This document shows, one piece after another, positions 8,506 to 17,640 of a stretch of DNA of 64,000 nt. The DNA is taken from assembly GCF_009709615.1 (NCBI RefSeq), contig NZ_WJYA01000009.1:62001-126000 (forward strand). Direction: 5' to 3'. Below the pieces are notes generated by a model, which worked only from the letters and a program-made list of their open reading frames with translations, was not told the DNA's origin and did no database searches. The first letter of the stretch is position 1, and every line of letters starts with the position of its first letter. The DNA is from Winogradskyella ouciana (GTDB lineage Bacteria > Bacteroidota > Bacteroidia > Flavobacteriales > Flavobacteriaceae). The position numbers were made by a program, and so were the translations under genes.

Positions 8506-9225
8506 ATGATGAAAAGTATCTGCAGAATAGCATGTCTGTTTTTGACGACCCTTATCTTTGGTCAAGAGTCTAGCCTCATACAGAATATTAATTTTAGAGC
8601 TAAGGATCTAAAACATTCCTTAAACGCATCTGGCGACAGCCTACTACTCGAAAGCGAATTCGATATTTCCAAGGTTAATATCTATAACAATTCATTTGAA
8701 AAAACCTTTATTGTTGAAAAGCAAAAAATCAAAATCCCTTTAGCTAAAATTCCTAATGGACGATTTGTCACCGAAGTTAAGGTACAGGACAAACTTATCA
8801 TCCTTACTTTATTAAGGCACAAAGCATTAAACACAGTAGAAGACACAATAGTTGACACTGAAATAGAAGAGCAATCTACAATTAATGAGTTAACACTAAC
8901 CAACGAAGCCGAAGGCAAAACACTACCTATTACTGACATAAAGGAACAGCCTGTTAGAAACGTAAGGTTTTATTGGATAGTGAAGCACATAAACAAGGGT
9001 CATAGCTCAAGTAAAAAAATGCGAATTGGAGATAAGGAGGTTGTCGATAGAATGATTGCCCAGCATAAAATTGATTTAAAATCCAAAGCAGGAAAGCATA
9101 ACGAGTTAACAATTTGGGAAGTCTATGACACAACAGAATTTATGCGTTTTAAAAGACAAAATCCAGATTATGCCAATTCACAGGAAACCAATTGCTTCAA
9201 TACTGTGCCTTTTTATAAATCTTAA
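8506..9225 (+). CDS. Secreted protein, third full paralogue of the unrecognised family
   Basis: The protein has 239 residues from ATG 8506 (a second ATG follows at 8509). A TTG at 8476 is in frame but would spoil the signal peptide MMKSICRIACLFLTTLIFGQ. The N-terminal domain (INFRAKDLKHSLNASGDSL...SKVNIYN...FVTEVKV), acidic linker and C-terminal domain (FYWIVKHI, ELTIWEVYDT, NPDY, NTVPFY) match the copies at the left end. The 6.2 kb of unrelated genes between them suggest an old tandem array later split. Function is unknown. Confidence 0.75.
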   Translation: MMKSICRIACLFLTTLIFGQESSLIQNINFRAKDLKHSLNASGDSLLLESEFDISKVNIYNNSFEKTFIVEKQKIKIPLAKIPNGRFVTEVKVQDKLIILTLLRHKALNTVEDTIVDTEIEEQSTINELTLTNEAEGKTLPITDIKEQPVRNVRFYWIVKHINKGHSSSKKMRIGDKEVVDRMIAQHKIDLKSKAGKHNELTIWEVYDTTEFMRFKRQNPDYANSQETNCFNTVPFYKS

Positions 9226-9249
9226 GATTAGAAGATTAGAGGTAATGAG

Positions 9250-9588
9250 CTATTGTTTTTTCAATTCTAATTTCTCAGCAAAATAATCGCAGAAGTCTTT
9301 CATCGTCGCTGTCATTTTCTCATCTTGGGTAGCACGTAAAAACGTATCGCTCATAGTGACTAAAGTTTGATGAAAAAACAATTTCATCTCATCCACAGGC
9401 ATATCTTTAGTCCATAGATCAATCTTTAATGTTTCTTGTGCTTTACTATCCCAAACAGATAACATAATAGCTTTAGCCTCTTCATTATTAACTCCTCCAT
9501 CTTGTGCAGACCATTTCAATTTTTCTGGCACACGATTTTCGTCGAGTTCTACGTTTAGTTCTATTTTAGATTTTATGGTTTTAGCCAT
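9250..9588 (-). CDS. gldC: Gliding motility protein GldC
   Basis: The protein has 112 residues, the usual GldC length. It matches the family by KIELNVELDENRVPEKLKW, AKAIMLSVWD, LRIDLWT-like KIDLWTKDMPVDEMK and the C-terminal helix. It is soluble with no signal peptide. It follows gldB with a one-base TAATG stop-start overlap. In Flavobacterium johnsoniae, GldC supports gliding and is encoded directly after gldB, as here. Its biochemical role is not known. Confidence 0.9.
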   Translation of the reverse strand: MAKTIKSKIELNVELDENRVPEKLKWSAQDGGVNNEEAKAIMLSVWDSKAQETLKIDLWTKDMPVDEMKLFFHQTLVTMSDTFLRATQDEKMTATMKDFCDYFAEKLELKKQ

Positions 9589-10550
9589 TACTTTTTTGGT
9601 TTAAATTTCGATTTTATAAAAATTTCTTCAGGTTCTTTTTGCAATACAAGCATAACATCTTCTTCAGTGTTTTCGGCATAAGCTCTAACAATTTGCCAAC
9701 CTATATATTGTCCTAACCTCCCAGGAGATTCGTTATCTAATTCTAAATAAAATTTTGAAAAAGGTGCATCCGCAATAAAACGACTAGGAAGCTTACTATC
9801 TGTACTGTAAAGCATTTCGTTTTCTATAAAATGACTCCAAATAGAACTTTCATTGGCTTCAGCCCATTTTAACTGTTGCTCTGTATAACCAATTTTTTCT
9901 GCATCAGATACAAAAGGAATCATAACATCTTTGAAGTATAGCAATTTCCCGAAATAAATCATTTCATCCAAAAGGGTTTTTCTATCCGTTTGGAATGTAT
10001 ATTTTTTTGCATAGCCTTCCGCCACTTCTGGTACAATTTGGTCGCTTTGCATATTTGCAGCTAAATACCTTGGAATGTTTTGGTAAAACTCGTGATTCTC
10101 ACCCAAAAAATTGTCTAAAGCGATAAGCACTAACGAATCTGTTACAATGGTTTTATTTCTATAATCCACATCGTTTGTTAAGGTAACCACTCTTGGTGTG
10201 TTAAACGTTTTATCGTAATACTTTAAATGTTTAAACAAGCTTCTTAAGTCTTCCTTTTCATCCGTAAAATCTGGATATGCCTTATTCACTTCATTCAATA
10301 GCATACCTTGTAATGTATCGTTGATTCTTTTTATCCAAACAGAATCCGGTACATGTTTAGAAAACAAAAATGGATATGCTCGTTTTAGTTTTGGCAAATC
10401 ATTTGCCGTTGTATTTTCATAAGCCTTATCAAAACGCTCTACAACAAAATCTACTTCAATTTTTTCAATCTCGCTCTCAAGCTTAGAATCTTCTCCGCAA
10501 GACAGCAAAATGAGCTCAAACATTAAGAGTATGTAAATTCTCGATGACAT
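9588..10550 (-). CDS. gldB: Gliding motility lipoprotein GldB
   Basis: The protein has 320 residues from ATG 10550, which gives MSSRIYILLMFELILLSC with a clear lipobox. An ATG four codons earlier (10562) is equally possible. The open frame continues to 10661, but that would run into nadE and past the promoter, so it is rejected. Family features include D-F-V-V-E-R-F-D near the mature N-terminus and a C-terminal G-R-L-G-Q-Y-I-G-W-Q-I-V-R-A-Y segment. GldB is a lipoprotein essential for gliding in F. johnsoniae. It overlaps gldC by one base. Confidence 0.9.
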   Translation of the reverse strand: MSSRIYILLMFELILLSCGEDSKLESEIEKIEVDFVVERFDKAYENTTANDLPKLKRAYPFLFSKHVPDSVWIKRINDTLQGMLLNEVNKAYPDFTDEKEDLRSLFKHLKYYDKTFNTPRVVTLTNDVDYRNKTIVTDSLVLIALDNFLGENHEFYQNIPRYLAANMQSDQIVPEVAEGYAKKYTFQTDRKTLLDEMIYFGKLLYFKDVMIPFVSDAEKIGYTEQQLKWAEANESSIWSHFIENEMLYSTDSKLPSRFIADAPFSKFYLELDNESPGRLGQYIGWQIVRAYAENTEEDVMLVLQKEPEEIFIKSKFKPKK

Positions 10551-10598
10551 TTTACAAAACATTTTTAATCCTAACACGTTTCCGTTATTTTTGTTGTG

Positions 10599-10606
10599 CA
10601 AAGGTA
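10599..10606 (-). promoter_or_regulatory. Likely gldB promoter -7 box
   Basis: On the minus strand TACCTTTG fits the Bacteroidota -7 consensus TAnnTTTG, with a TTTA about 20 bases upstream at the -33 position. It lies 37-49 bases before the two candidate gldB starts, in the divergent gldB/nadE gap. Confidence 0.5.
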
Positions 10607-10634
10607 CGTTTCTTTGCTTTAAATTATAAACATT

Positions 10635-11423
10635 ATGCAAACAGAAAAGGTTGTAAATCACATTGTAGATTGGTTAAAAGATTATGCTACCAAAGCTAGG
10701 GTCAATGGCTTTGTTATTGGTATTTCTGGTGGGATTGATTCTGCCGTTACCTCAACCCTTTGCGCCAAAACTGGTTTAGACCTTTTGTGTATAGAAATGC
10801 CTATTCACCAAGCGGCTAGTCACGTTACAAGAGCGCAAGAACATATTGCTCAGCTAAAAAAACGCTTTCCTAATGTTAGTGATTCTCGAGTGGATTTAAC
10901 ACCTGTTTTTGAAGAATTTAAAACCGAAGTCAGTTTAGATGGTAAACAAGAAACTGTTGATATGGCATTGGCCAATACTAGAGCACGATTACGAATGACA
11001 ACACTTTACTACCATGCAGGTCTCTTAGGACTCTTAGTTGCTGGCACAGGAAACAAGGTTGAGGATTTTGGTGTTGGTTTTTTTACAAAATACGGTGATG
11101 GTGGTGTGGATTTAAGTCCAATTGCAGATTTACTGAAATCTGAAGTTTATAAAATTGGTGACTATTTAGAAGTGCCAGAATCTATCATGAACGCAGCTCC
11201 TAGTGATGGTCTCTTTGGCGATGCTCGAAGTGATGAAGACCAAATCGGAGCGTCTTATCCGGAGTTAGAATGGGCCATGCAGATGAAAGACGAAGGTAAA
11301 ACAGCTGATGACTTTACAGGAAGACAGCGTGAAGCTTTTGAGATTTTCACGAGCTATAATACTCGTAATCAGCATAAAATGATTCCAATTCCAGTTTGCG
11401 AAATTCCCAAAGATTTAAGGTAA
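10635..11423 (+). CDS. nadE: NH3-dependent NAD+ synthetase
   Basis: The protein has 262 residues, the size of the ammonia-dependent enzyme without a glutaminase domain. It adenylates and amidates deamido-NAD to NAD+. The ATP-binding P-loop is SGGIDSAVTS (about residues 30-39). The middle contains GTGNKVEDFGVGFFTKYGDGG and SPIADLLKSEVY, typical of NadE, and FGDARSDEDQIGASYPELE follows. It is divergent from gldB, an arrangement I recall as common in flavobacteria. Confidence 0.95.
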   Translation: MQTEKVVNHIVDWLKDYATKARVNGFVIGISGGIDSAVTSTLCAKTGLDLLCIEMPIHQAASHVTRAQEHIAQLKKRFPNVSDSRVDLTPVFEEFKTEVSLDGKQETVDMALANTRARLRMTTLYYHAGLLGLLVAGTGNKVEDFGVGFFTKYGDGGVDLSPIADLLKSEVYKIGDYLEVPESIMNAAPSDGLFGDARSDEDQIGASYPELEWAMQMKDEGKTADDFTGRQREAFEIFTSYNTRNQHKMIPIPVCEIPKDLR

Positions 11424-11470
11424 ATATTGCCGTTTATCGATTAAATTGCTTAAATCGTTTAATTTTTAGT

Positions 11471-11478
11471 TATTTTTG
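11471..11478 (+). promoter_or_regulatory. Likely promoter -7 box for the response regulator at 11557
   Basis: TATTTTTG matches TAnnTTTG and has a TTG about 22 bases upstream (11446-11448). It would give a 5' leader of about 70 bases. Confidence 0.4.
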
Positions 11479-11556
11479 CGCAGCAAATCCCCTTGAATAC
11501 TCTTGACTTAGTTTTTGCTATTTTAATTAACCCTAACCAACCCAAAAACAATTGTC

Positions 11557-12186
11557 ATGATACATATTTTGATTGTTGACAACCATCCTATTGTAAGAAC
11601 AGGATTAGAATTGTTCTTAAATAGTAAACCAGATTTAAAGGTAGTAGGCAAGTTAAGTAGTGGCATTGAGATTTTTGAATTTGTAAGACGTCATAAAGTT
11701 GATGTTATTATTTCAGAAATTGATTTACCAGAACTTAACGGTATTACTGCACTTAGAGCCATTAAAAAAGAAAATAAATCCGTTAATGTGTTGATGTTCA
11801 GTCATCAACCCGAAGAGATTTATGCCATTAGCACGCTAAAAGCTGGCGCTTCTGGCTACTTAAGCAAAACTGCTGATGTTAATGCCATTGAAGCTGCTGT
11901 TAGAAAAATTCATGGAGGTGAAGTTTCTCTCAGCGAAAAAATGGACAAACATTTGCGCTACGAAGACACTCGAAAAAGTAGAAGCCGCATGTTTAAAAAG
12001 CTTTCTACCAGAGAGGTCGAGGTGTTGAAATTATTATCAATTGGTAGAAAAAACAAAGAAATAGCTGAAGAGTTAGACATCAACGAAAAAACGGTGAGTA
12101 CTTACAAAGCTAGACTTTTTAAGAAACTCAATGTAAATAATATCGTTGATTTAATTCACCAAGCTAAACATCACAACCTTACTTAA
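11557..12186 (+). CDS. NarL/FixJ-type response regulator with a degenerate receiver
   Basis: The protein has 209 residues: a receiver (1-120) and a LuxR-type HTH (about 145-209, LSTREVEVLKLLSIGRKNKEIAEEL). The phosphoacceptor position, in the context VIISEIDLPELNG, is Glu54 instead of Asp, and the usual D-D pair at residues 8-9 is D8-N9. The lysine in GYLSKTA is kept. Glu at this site can mimic phosphorylation in some response regulators, so this may be a constitutively active or phosphorylation-independent regulator. No kinase gene is adjacent. The 3' end overlaps the convergent dnaG by 8 bases. Confidence 0.85.
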   Translation: MIHILIVDNHPIVRTGLELFLNSKPDLKVVGKLSSGIEIFEFVRRHKVDVIISEIDLPELNGITALRAIKKENKSVNVLMFSHQPEEIYAISTLKAGASGYLSKTADVNAIEAAVRKIHGGEVSLSEKMDKHLRYEDTRKSRSRMFKKLSTREVEVLKLLSIGRKNKEIAEELDINEKTVSTYKARLFKKLNVNNIVDLIHQAKHHNLT

Positions 12187-14158
12187 TAGAATAACCTCCT
12201 ATTACTTTACCAAGTTTACGGGATAGAAGCATTTTAAGACCAAGATAATCTTTTACATCTTCTATAATTGTGCGCGAATCTACACCTTCTCTTAAGGTAT
12301 CATTCTTGTATTCGGCTACTTTTTGATCTATTAAATAGCAACGCAAACTTAAGATGGTTTGGCTCACCAGTTGGGAAATTGAATGTTCCTTTTCTTTAGG
12401 GATGATATGATTGCGCTGCCAATCATGTAAATTATACTTTTCGTCTTCCATTAAAATACCTGTAACCTCACTTGCGGTTGCTTGGTCCAATTGATTAATG
12501 AAATCTTTGGTTGAAAAGTCTTCGTCTTGATTCAGCTTATCTATTATCGAATAATATAATTCCCTAAACTTTTCGTTGGAAAACATCATTTCATCCTCCT
12601 GAAGGTCGAGATAAATTTTTTCAAAAACGCGTGCTTCATGTATTGTTGGCTCTAAAAGTAATTCGCCTGAAGTCTCATCTTCTTTTAAAATCAAATCTTC
12701 AAACTGTTCCGTTCTATCACCATAAAGCATTAAGATTTCTATAATCTTACGTTCTAATTCATATTGTACATCAACCTTCTGCTTTTGTTGCGGTTCGCTT
12801 TTTACAACCTCAAAAGCTTTTTGTTGTTGCTTGTGTTTTTTATTCGCCTCCTGATATTCCTTTTTAGAAATCTGTGCCAAAGTGCTGAACAACACATTTT
12901 CACTGATGTCCATTATTGATGCACATTCTTGTATGTAAATTTCACGCTTTATGGCATCTGGAATCTTAGCAATGCTATTGACGATCTCACGAATCGTTTC
13001 GGCCTTTTTTATAGGATCATTCTTAGCCTCTTTAACCAAAAGTGATGCCTTAAATTGTATAAAATCCTTGGCATTTTCATCAAGATAGGCTGTAAGTTCT
13101 TCTAAAGTATTAGACTTGGCAAAGCTATCTGGATCTTCACCATCTGGGAAGGTACAGACCTTAACGTTCATTCCTTGCTCCAGAATTAAATCTATCCCAC
13201 GGATTGAAGCTCTAATACCTGCAGCATCACCATCAAATAGTACGGTAATGTTATTGGTAAGCCTGTTGATGAGTCTAATTTGATCAGAAGTCAATGCCGT
13301 ACCAGACGACGACACCACATTTTTTACTCCTGTTTGGTAAAACTGAATAACGTCTGTATAACCCTCTACCAAAAAGCAATTGTCTTCTTTGGCAATGGTT
13401 TGTTTAGCAAAATACAGACCGTATAAAACTTTGCTTTTATGGTAAATTTCGCTTTCTGGTGAGTTAAGATATTTGGCTGCTTTTTTATCGTTGGTTAAAA
13501 TTCTACCACCAAAACCAAGAATGCGACCACTCATACTATGGATAGGAAACATTACTCTGCCTTTAAACCTATCGAAGCGTTTTTGGTCTTTTACAATGGT
13601 AAGACCTGTTTGCTCTAAGAATTCTAGCTTATAACCTTTCCCCAAAGCATCATCTGTAAAGGCTTGCCACTCATCTAACGCATAACCCAATTGAAACTTT
13701 TTAATGGTTTCTTCGGTGAATCCTCGTTCTTTAAAATAGCTTAGACCAATGGCTTTACCTTGGTCCGTTTTATGCAGAATTTTCTGAAAGTACTCATTAG
13801 CATATTCACTAACCAAATACAGACTTTCCTTGGCATTTTGCTGTGTTTTTTCTTCGTCTGTACGTTCAGTTTCCTCTATTTCAATATTGTATTTTTTAGC
13901 TAAATACTTTATTGCTTCAGGATAGGTAAAATGCTCGTGCTCCATTAAAAACGTAACAGCATTTCCACCTTTACCACTCGAAAAATCTTTCCAAATCTGT
14001 TTTACCGGAGATACCATAAAACTTGGTGAGCGCTCTTCACTAAAAGGGCTTAATCCCTTAAAATTACTACCCGCTTTTTTTAGCTGTACAAAATCACCAA
14101 TAACCTCCTCTACTCGAGCGGTTTCAAAGACTTGTGCTATGGTGTTTTGTGAAATCAA
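12179..14158 (-). CDS. dnaG: DNA primase lacking the usual zinc ligands
   Basis: The protein has 659 residues. It synthesises RNA primers at the replication fork. The TOPRIM catalytic core is clear (LVEGYTDVIQF and LFDGDAAGIRA). The N-terminal zinc-ribbon region is recognisable in sequence (FKGLSPFSEERSPSFMVSP, then WKDFSSGKGGN). Where other primases have C-x2-H and C-x2-C, this one has S-x2-S and D/S residues, so all four metal ligands are missing. I recall similar sequences in other flavobacteria, so this is probably a lineage trait rather than damage. The C-terminal helicase-binding region is present. Confidence 0.93.
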   Translation of the reverse strand: MISQNTIAQVFETARVEEVIGDFVQLKKAGSNFKGLSPFSEERSPSFMVSPVKQIWKDFSSGKGGNAVTFLMEHEHFTYPEAIKYLAKKYNIEIEETERTDEEKTQQNAKESLYLVSEYANEYFQKILHKTDQGKAIGLSYFKERGFTEETIKKFQLGYALDEWQAFTDDALGKGYKLEFLEQTGLTIVKDQKRFDRFKGRVMFPIHSMSGRILGFGGRILTNDKKAAKYLNSPESEIYHKSKVLYGLYFAKQTIAKEDNCFLVEGYTDVIQFYQTGVKNVVSSSGTALTSDQIRLINRLTNNITVLFDGDAAGIRASIRGIDLILEQGMNVKVCTFPDGEDPDSFAKSNTLEELTAYLDENAKDFIQFKASLLVKEAKNDPIKKAETIREIVNSIAKIPDAIKREIYIQECASIMDISENVLFSTLAQISKKEYQEANKKHKQQQKAFEVVKSEPQQKQKVDVQYELERKIIEILMLYGDRTEQFEDLILKEDETSGELLLEPTIHEARVFEKIYLDLQEDEMMFSNEKFRELYYSIIDKLNQDEDFSTKDFINQLDQATASEVTGILMEDEKYNLHDWQRNHIIPKEKEHSISQLVSQTILSLRCYLIDQKVAEYKNDTLREGVDSRTIIEDVKDYLGLKMLLSRKLGKVIGGYSIK

Positions 14159-14336
14159 TTATTAGAATTTTAGCAAGTTTGTAAATTTAAGATAAACTAT
14201 TTGTTTTAAAAACATAAAACAGCACTTACCTCTTTTTTAATCATAAAACAATATGTATGGTTTTTGTATGGGTGGATATTATTATATAATCAATAATTAG
14301 CCCTAACATTGAGAGTATTAATAAACCATAATAACT

Positions 14337-15647
14337 ATGAGAGTAAAATTACTTATTACAGCAACACTTATTTCAATCTTTTCTTATTCACAGAATGCGC
14401 CAATTGATTTTGAAATTAGTGGAATTGGAGGCGATTGGACATGGTCCGTTTTTGAGAACGACACTAACCCACCCTTAGAGATAATAGCCAATCCCTTTAT
14501 TGAAGGTCAGAATACATCTGCGACAGTTGCAAAATTTACTGCCTTGCAAACTGGTCAGCCATTTGCTGGTTGCGAATCCATGCATGGAGCAGATATTGAT
14601 AGTTTTACTTTTGATGCAAATAATAGCACTATAAAAATAATGGTTTATAAATCTGTTATAAGTGATGTAGGATTAAAGTTTGCCGCTAGCGATTCTGCTG
14701 CGCAACCAGAGATCAAAGTTGCGAATACAGTCACTGATCAATGGGAAGAATTAACTTTTGACTTTTCTCCTTACATAGGGCTGTTCCCTCAAGTTGTAGA
14801 TCAGATCATAATCTTTCCGGATTTTGACAATGCTGGCAGAACTCAAGATAATATCGTTTACTTTGATAATATTTCGTTTTCTGAACAAGTTGTTGAGCCG
14901 TCCCCTATGGAAGCAGCACCAACACCAACGCTTCCGGCTGCAAATGTAATTTCAGTCTTCAATACAAATAATCCTTATATGGATATTTCTAATGTAGACT
15001 ACAACCCATTTTGGGGACAAGCTACCGTAACTACCCAAATAGATATACAAGGAAATAATACTTTAAAATATAACGACTTAAATTATCAAGGGACAGATTT
15101 TTCCACAAATGTACAAGACGTTACTGGCATGAATTATATTCATATAGATTATTGGTCTTCTGACGCCACTGCCCTACAGTTCTTTCTTATTAATCAATCC
15201 ACAGGAGGTGCTGGTGAAAAATTTTACGACTTTGCTATTGAAGATGGTATAATTAACAATACTTGGGTTAGTAAAGACATTCCTCTATCTCATTTTACAG
15301 ATCAAGGGTTTAGCCTATTGGATGTGATGCAATTTAAAGTTGTTGGTAATGGTACCGTTTATTTAGACAATCTTATTTTTTCTACCCAACCGTTATCAGT
15401 TAATGATTTTGAGAAAGTTAAAGTTAATATTTATCCTAATCCCACTAAGAATAGTTGGACTTTTGAATTATCCGATACTTTCATTGACTCTATAGAAATT
15501 TATGATTTATTTGGTAAAGAAGTATTGACATTAAAAGTGAACCAAAGTTCCATAGAGATTAATGCTGAAGGTTTGACAAATGGGGTTTATTTTGCAAAAA
15601 TTTCATCTTCTGGTGTAGAAGAGACGTTCAAGTTAATTAAAAATTAA
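14337..15647 (+). CDS. T9SS-secreted protein with two beta-sandwich domains
   Basis: The protein has 436 residues and a signal peptide ending FSYSQ. Two regions (about 22-185 and 200-350) look like carbohydrate-binding-module-type jelly rolls: both end in a strand with YFDNISF or YLDNLIF, as in glycanase-associated modules. After the first domain there is a Pro/Ala/Thr linker. The C-terminus (about 365-436) is a type A sorting domain: V-N-I-Y-P-N-P-T, I-E-I-Y-D-L-F-G-K-E-V, L-T-N-G-V-Y-F-A-K-I. It should be exported by the T9SS and attached to or released from the cell surface. No catalytic domain is visible, so a binding role is most likely. Confidence 0.85.
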   Translation: MRVKLLITATLISIFSYSQNAPIDFEISGIGGDWTWSVFENDTNPPLEIIANPFIEGQNTSATVAKFTALQTGQPFAGCESMHGADIDSFTFDANNSTIKIMVYKSVISDVGLKFAASDSAAQPEIKVANTVTDQWEELTFDFSPYIGLFPQVVDQIIIFPDFDNAGRTQDNIVYFDNISFSEQVVEPSPMEAAPTPTLPAANVISVFNTNNPYMDISNVDYNPFWGQATVTTQIDIQGNNTLKYNDLNYQGTDFSTNVQDVTGMNYIHIDYWSSDATALQFFLINQSTGGAGEKFYDFAIEDGIINNTWVSKDIPLSHFTDQGFSLLDVMQFKVVGNGTVYLDNLIFSTQPLSVNDFEKVKVNIYPNPTKNSWTFELSDTFIDSIEIYDLFGKEVLTLKVNQSSIEINAEGLTNGVYFAKISSSGVEETFKLIKN

Positions 15648-15658
15648 CACATAGTTAA

Positions 15659-15688
15659 AAGCCTTAATCTAACTCTAGATTAAGGCTT
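15659..15688. terminator. Bidirectional terminator hairpin
   Basis: AAGCCTTAATCTA and TAGATTAAGGCTT form a perfect 13-bp stem with a 4-base loop, between convergent genes. An A-run on the left gives a U-tract for the leftward transcript; on the plus strand the T-run is poor. Confidence 0.75.
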
Positions 15689-15723
15689 GTTAACACTCAA
15701 AAAATGATTGATGAAATCAGTAT

Positions 15724-16809
15724 TTAATCCATATCAAAACGGAAACCAATAGAAATATTGTTTTGGTTAACCGCTTGATCTTTAAATAATGGGTTGAGAT
15801 CGTACTTTGCGTACAAGGCCACTCCTCCTAAGGCCACATAACCACTTACACCATACACAAACTCATTCACCTCAAAGCCTCCACGTTGTTTGTCTTTTAC
15901 ACGGTTACCGTCTTCCTTGTACTTTAGCTTTTGCATACTACCAATATTGAAACCTGCATAACCACCAAGACCAATTTTCAATTTTTTGTAAGTTGAATAC
16001 CTAAAATAGTTTTCTTTTTCAATTTTCTTGGATGGCCCAAATTCTATATGTACCGGGAAAACTAAATTGGTCGTTCTAAATTTAGCCTTGTTTAAATCAG
16101 ACGGGAATTCTTGCAGTGAAATATCACCATCAGTATTTACTAAATAATTATTGTCTTTTATATCTAATTTGTTCCATTGAAAGGAAAATCCATATTTCAA
16201 TCTCCAGAAATTAGTATTGTCAAAGACTCGTGTTTTCCAGGCATATCCTAATTCAATAAACCCAGAACCTGCTAATTTGTATGGTGAATCGTCCAAACTT
16301 ACTCCATCGATTAAGGTATTGTTGAATCCAATGGCAAATACAACATCTGTCGTAGTGCGTCTATCGTACTTTCTAGGTTTGTTTTTCTTGCCAACCCTAA
16401 TTGATTTACTCTCGTCGTCATCATTGCCAAATGATATTGAAAAGTAACCTCCGGAACTATCATTAGTCTCGTAACCAGATTCGTTTCTAGCCAGTAACGC
16501 TATTTTATTATCTATAATAGCCATTCGGTTTTCAATATTGGCTGCTCGCTTTTTTGCGGCTTCTTTTTTAAGCTCTTCAGCTTTAGCGGCTGTGATTTGC
16601 TTAGCATCTAAACGTTGATTAATCGCTTCGATTTCCTGTTTTAAAAACTCGCGTTCTTCTTTCTCAATTTTAGCCTTTAGATCCTCGAGGGCTTCAATCT
16701 TGTAGTGATTAGCCGTTTTTGTAGAGTCTACTTTCGTTTCTTGTGCTTGTGCTGTAGCAAATGTCATTATTACGATGGCATAGACTACTAATCTTGTAAT
16801 TGTGTTCAT
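15724..16809 (-). CDS. Outer-membrane beta-barrel-like protein with an N-terminal coiled coil
   Basis: The protein has 361 residues: a signal peptide (MNTITRLVVYAIVIMTFATAQAQ), then a Lys/Glu-rich helical region (about 30-105) that is likely a coiled coil, then a strand-rich region of about 230 residues with alternating aromatic and polar residues. It ends in I-S-I-G-F-R-F-D-M-D, as small outer-membrane barrels often do. I do not recognise a named family. It is the third gene of a leftward run with an ECF sigma factor and a membrane protein (48 bases behind the latter). It may therefore be under, or part of, that sigma-factor circuit. Confidence 0.65.
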   Translation of the reverse strand: MNTITRLVVYAIVIMTFATAQAQETKVDSTKTANHYKIEALEDLKAKIEKEEREFLKQEIEAINQRLDAKQITAAKAEELKKEAAKKRAANIENRMAIIDNKIALLARNESGYETNDSSGGYFSISFGNDDDESKSIRVGKKNKPRKYDRRTTTDVVFAIGFNNTLIDGVSLDDSPYKLAGSGFIELGYAWKTRVFDNTNFWRLKYGFSFQWNKLDIKDNNYLVNTDGDISLQEFPSDLNKAKFRTTNLVFPVHIEFGPSKKIEKENYFRYSTYKKLKIGLGGYAGFNIGSMQKLKYKEDGNRVKDKQRGGFEVNEFVYGVSGYVALGGVALYAKYDLNPLFKDQAVNQNNISIGFRFDMD

Positions 16810-16857
16810 AACTGTTCGTTTTTTGATGATTTATAATTATTCTATTTGATTCTTATG

Positions 16858-17640
16858 TTAGTTGTTACGTTCTGCAACTGCTGTTTTTACAGTTTCGTAA
16901 CTGTCCTTAAGTGCGTCAAACACTTTGCTTCTAAAGGATTGTCCCATTTCGTCTTCAACATCTTGTAAGAGTAAATTGGCATCAACAGTTTTAGCTGTTT
17001 CTTTCTGTAATTTGTCCTTAAACAATTCTTTGCTTGCCAGCTTCAGTAGCGAATCCACCTCCCTATCAGTAACCGAAGTGTTTTCAGATTTAAAATCCTT
17101 AATCACTCCTGCAAAAGCTTCTTTATTAATTATAACTTTATCTACCGCAGACTTTTGATCATTATTAGCGTTATCAGAAGTTTCAGCCTTAGCTTTTTCA
17201 GCTTCATCAGTGTTTGCAAACTGCGTTTTAGATTTTGGTTCTTTTTGGGTAACGGATTTATAATTTATGATTTCTGGTTGCTCAACGTTATTGGTGTTCT
17301 CTTTCTCAGTTTCAGTTTGCTCGTTTTCTACAGCGAGCTCTGTGGTTTGGGTTTCGTTACCATTTGGTTGTTTTGGCTCTATAGTGTTTTCAATGGTATC
17401 TTCTTCTACCATTTGTGGTGCTTTATCAATAGCATCTTTAGAACCAAATACCTCGACTGCGATTGCCAACATAATTATTAAACCTGCGGCAATGCCCATC
17501 CACCAAAACCATGGGTTCCTAGACTTCTTTTCTTCAGTATCTAAACGTTGCGACAGTTTTGCCCAACTATCGGCCGACGGTTGCAAGCTGCGCTTTTCGA
17601 GCTTGTCCTTTAATTGTTCTTCGAATTTAATTGGTGCCAT
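16858..17640 (-). CDS. Single-pass membrane protein, putative anti-sigma partner
   Basis: The protein has 260 residues: an N-terminal cytoplasmic part of about 45 residues (KFEEQLKDKLEKRSLQPSADSWAKLSQRLD), one membrane segment (about 46-66, WFWWMGIAAGLIIMLAIAVEVF) and a long acidic, Thr/Glu-rich exported region. Proteins of this layout directly downstream of an ECF sigma gene are often anti-sigma factors. Here the start overlaps the sigma gene by 14 bases, which implies coupling. No zinc-binding anti-sigma motif is visible, so the function is inferred from position only. Confidence 0.65.
   Translation of the reverse strand: MAPIKFEEQLKDKLEKRSLQPSADSWAKLSQRLDTEEKKSRNPWFWWMGIAAGLIIMLAIAVEVFGSKDAIDKAPQMVEEDTIENTIEPKQPNGNETQTTELAVENEQTETEKENTNNVEQPEIINYKSVTQKEPKSKTQFANTDEAEKAKAETSDNANNDQKSAVDKVIINKEAFAGVIKDFKSENTSVTDREVDSLLKLASKELFKDKLQKETAKTVDANLLLQDVEDEMGQSFRSKVFDALKDSYETVKTAVAERNN

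Noticed and set aside
10551..10661. N-terminal extension of gldB upstream of 10562
   Set aside because: It would overlap the divergent nadE start and run through the gldB promoter; the lipoprotein signal starts at 10550/10562.
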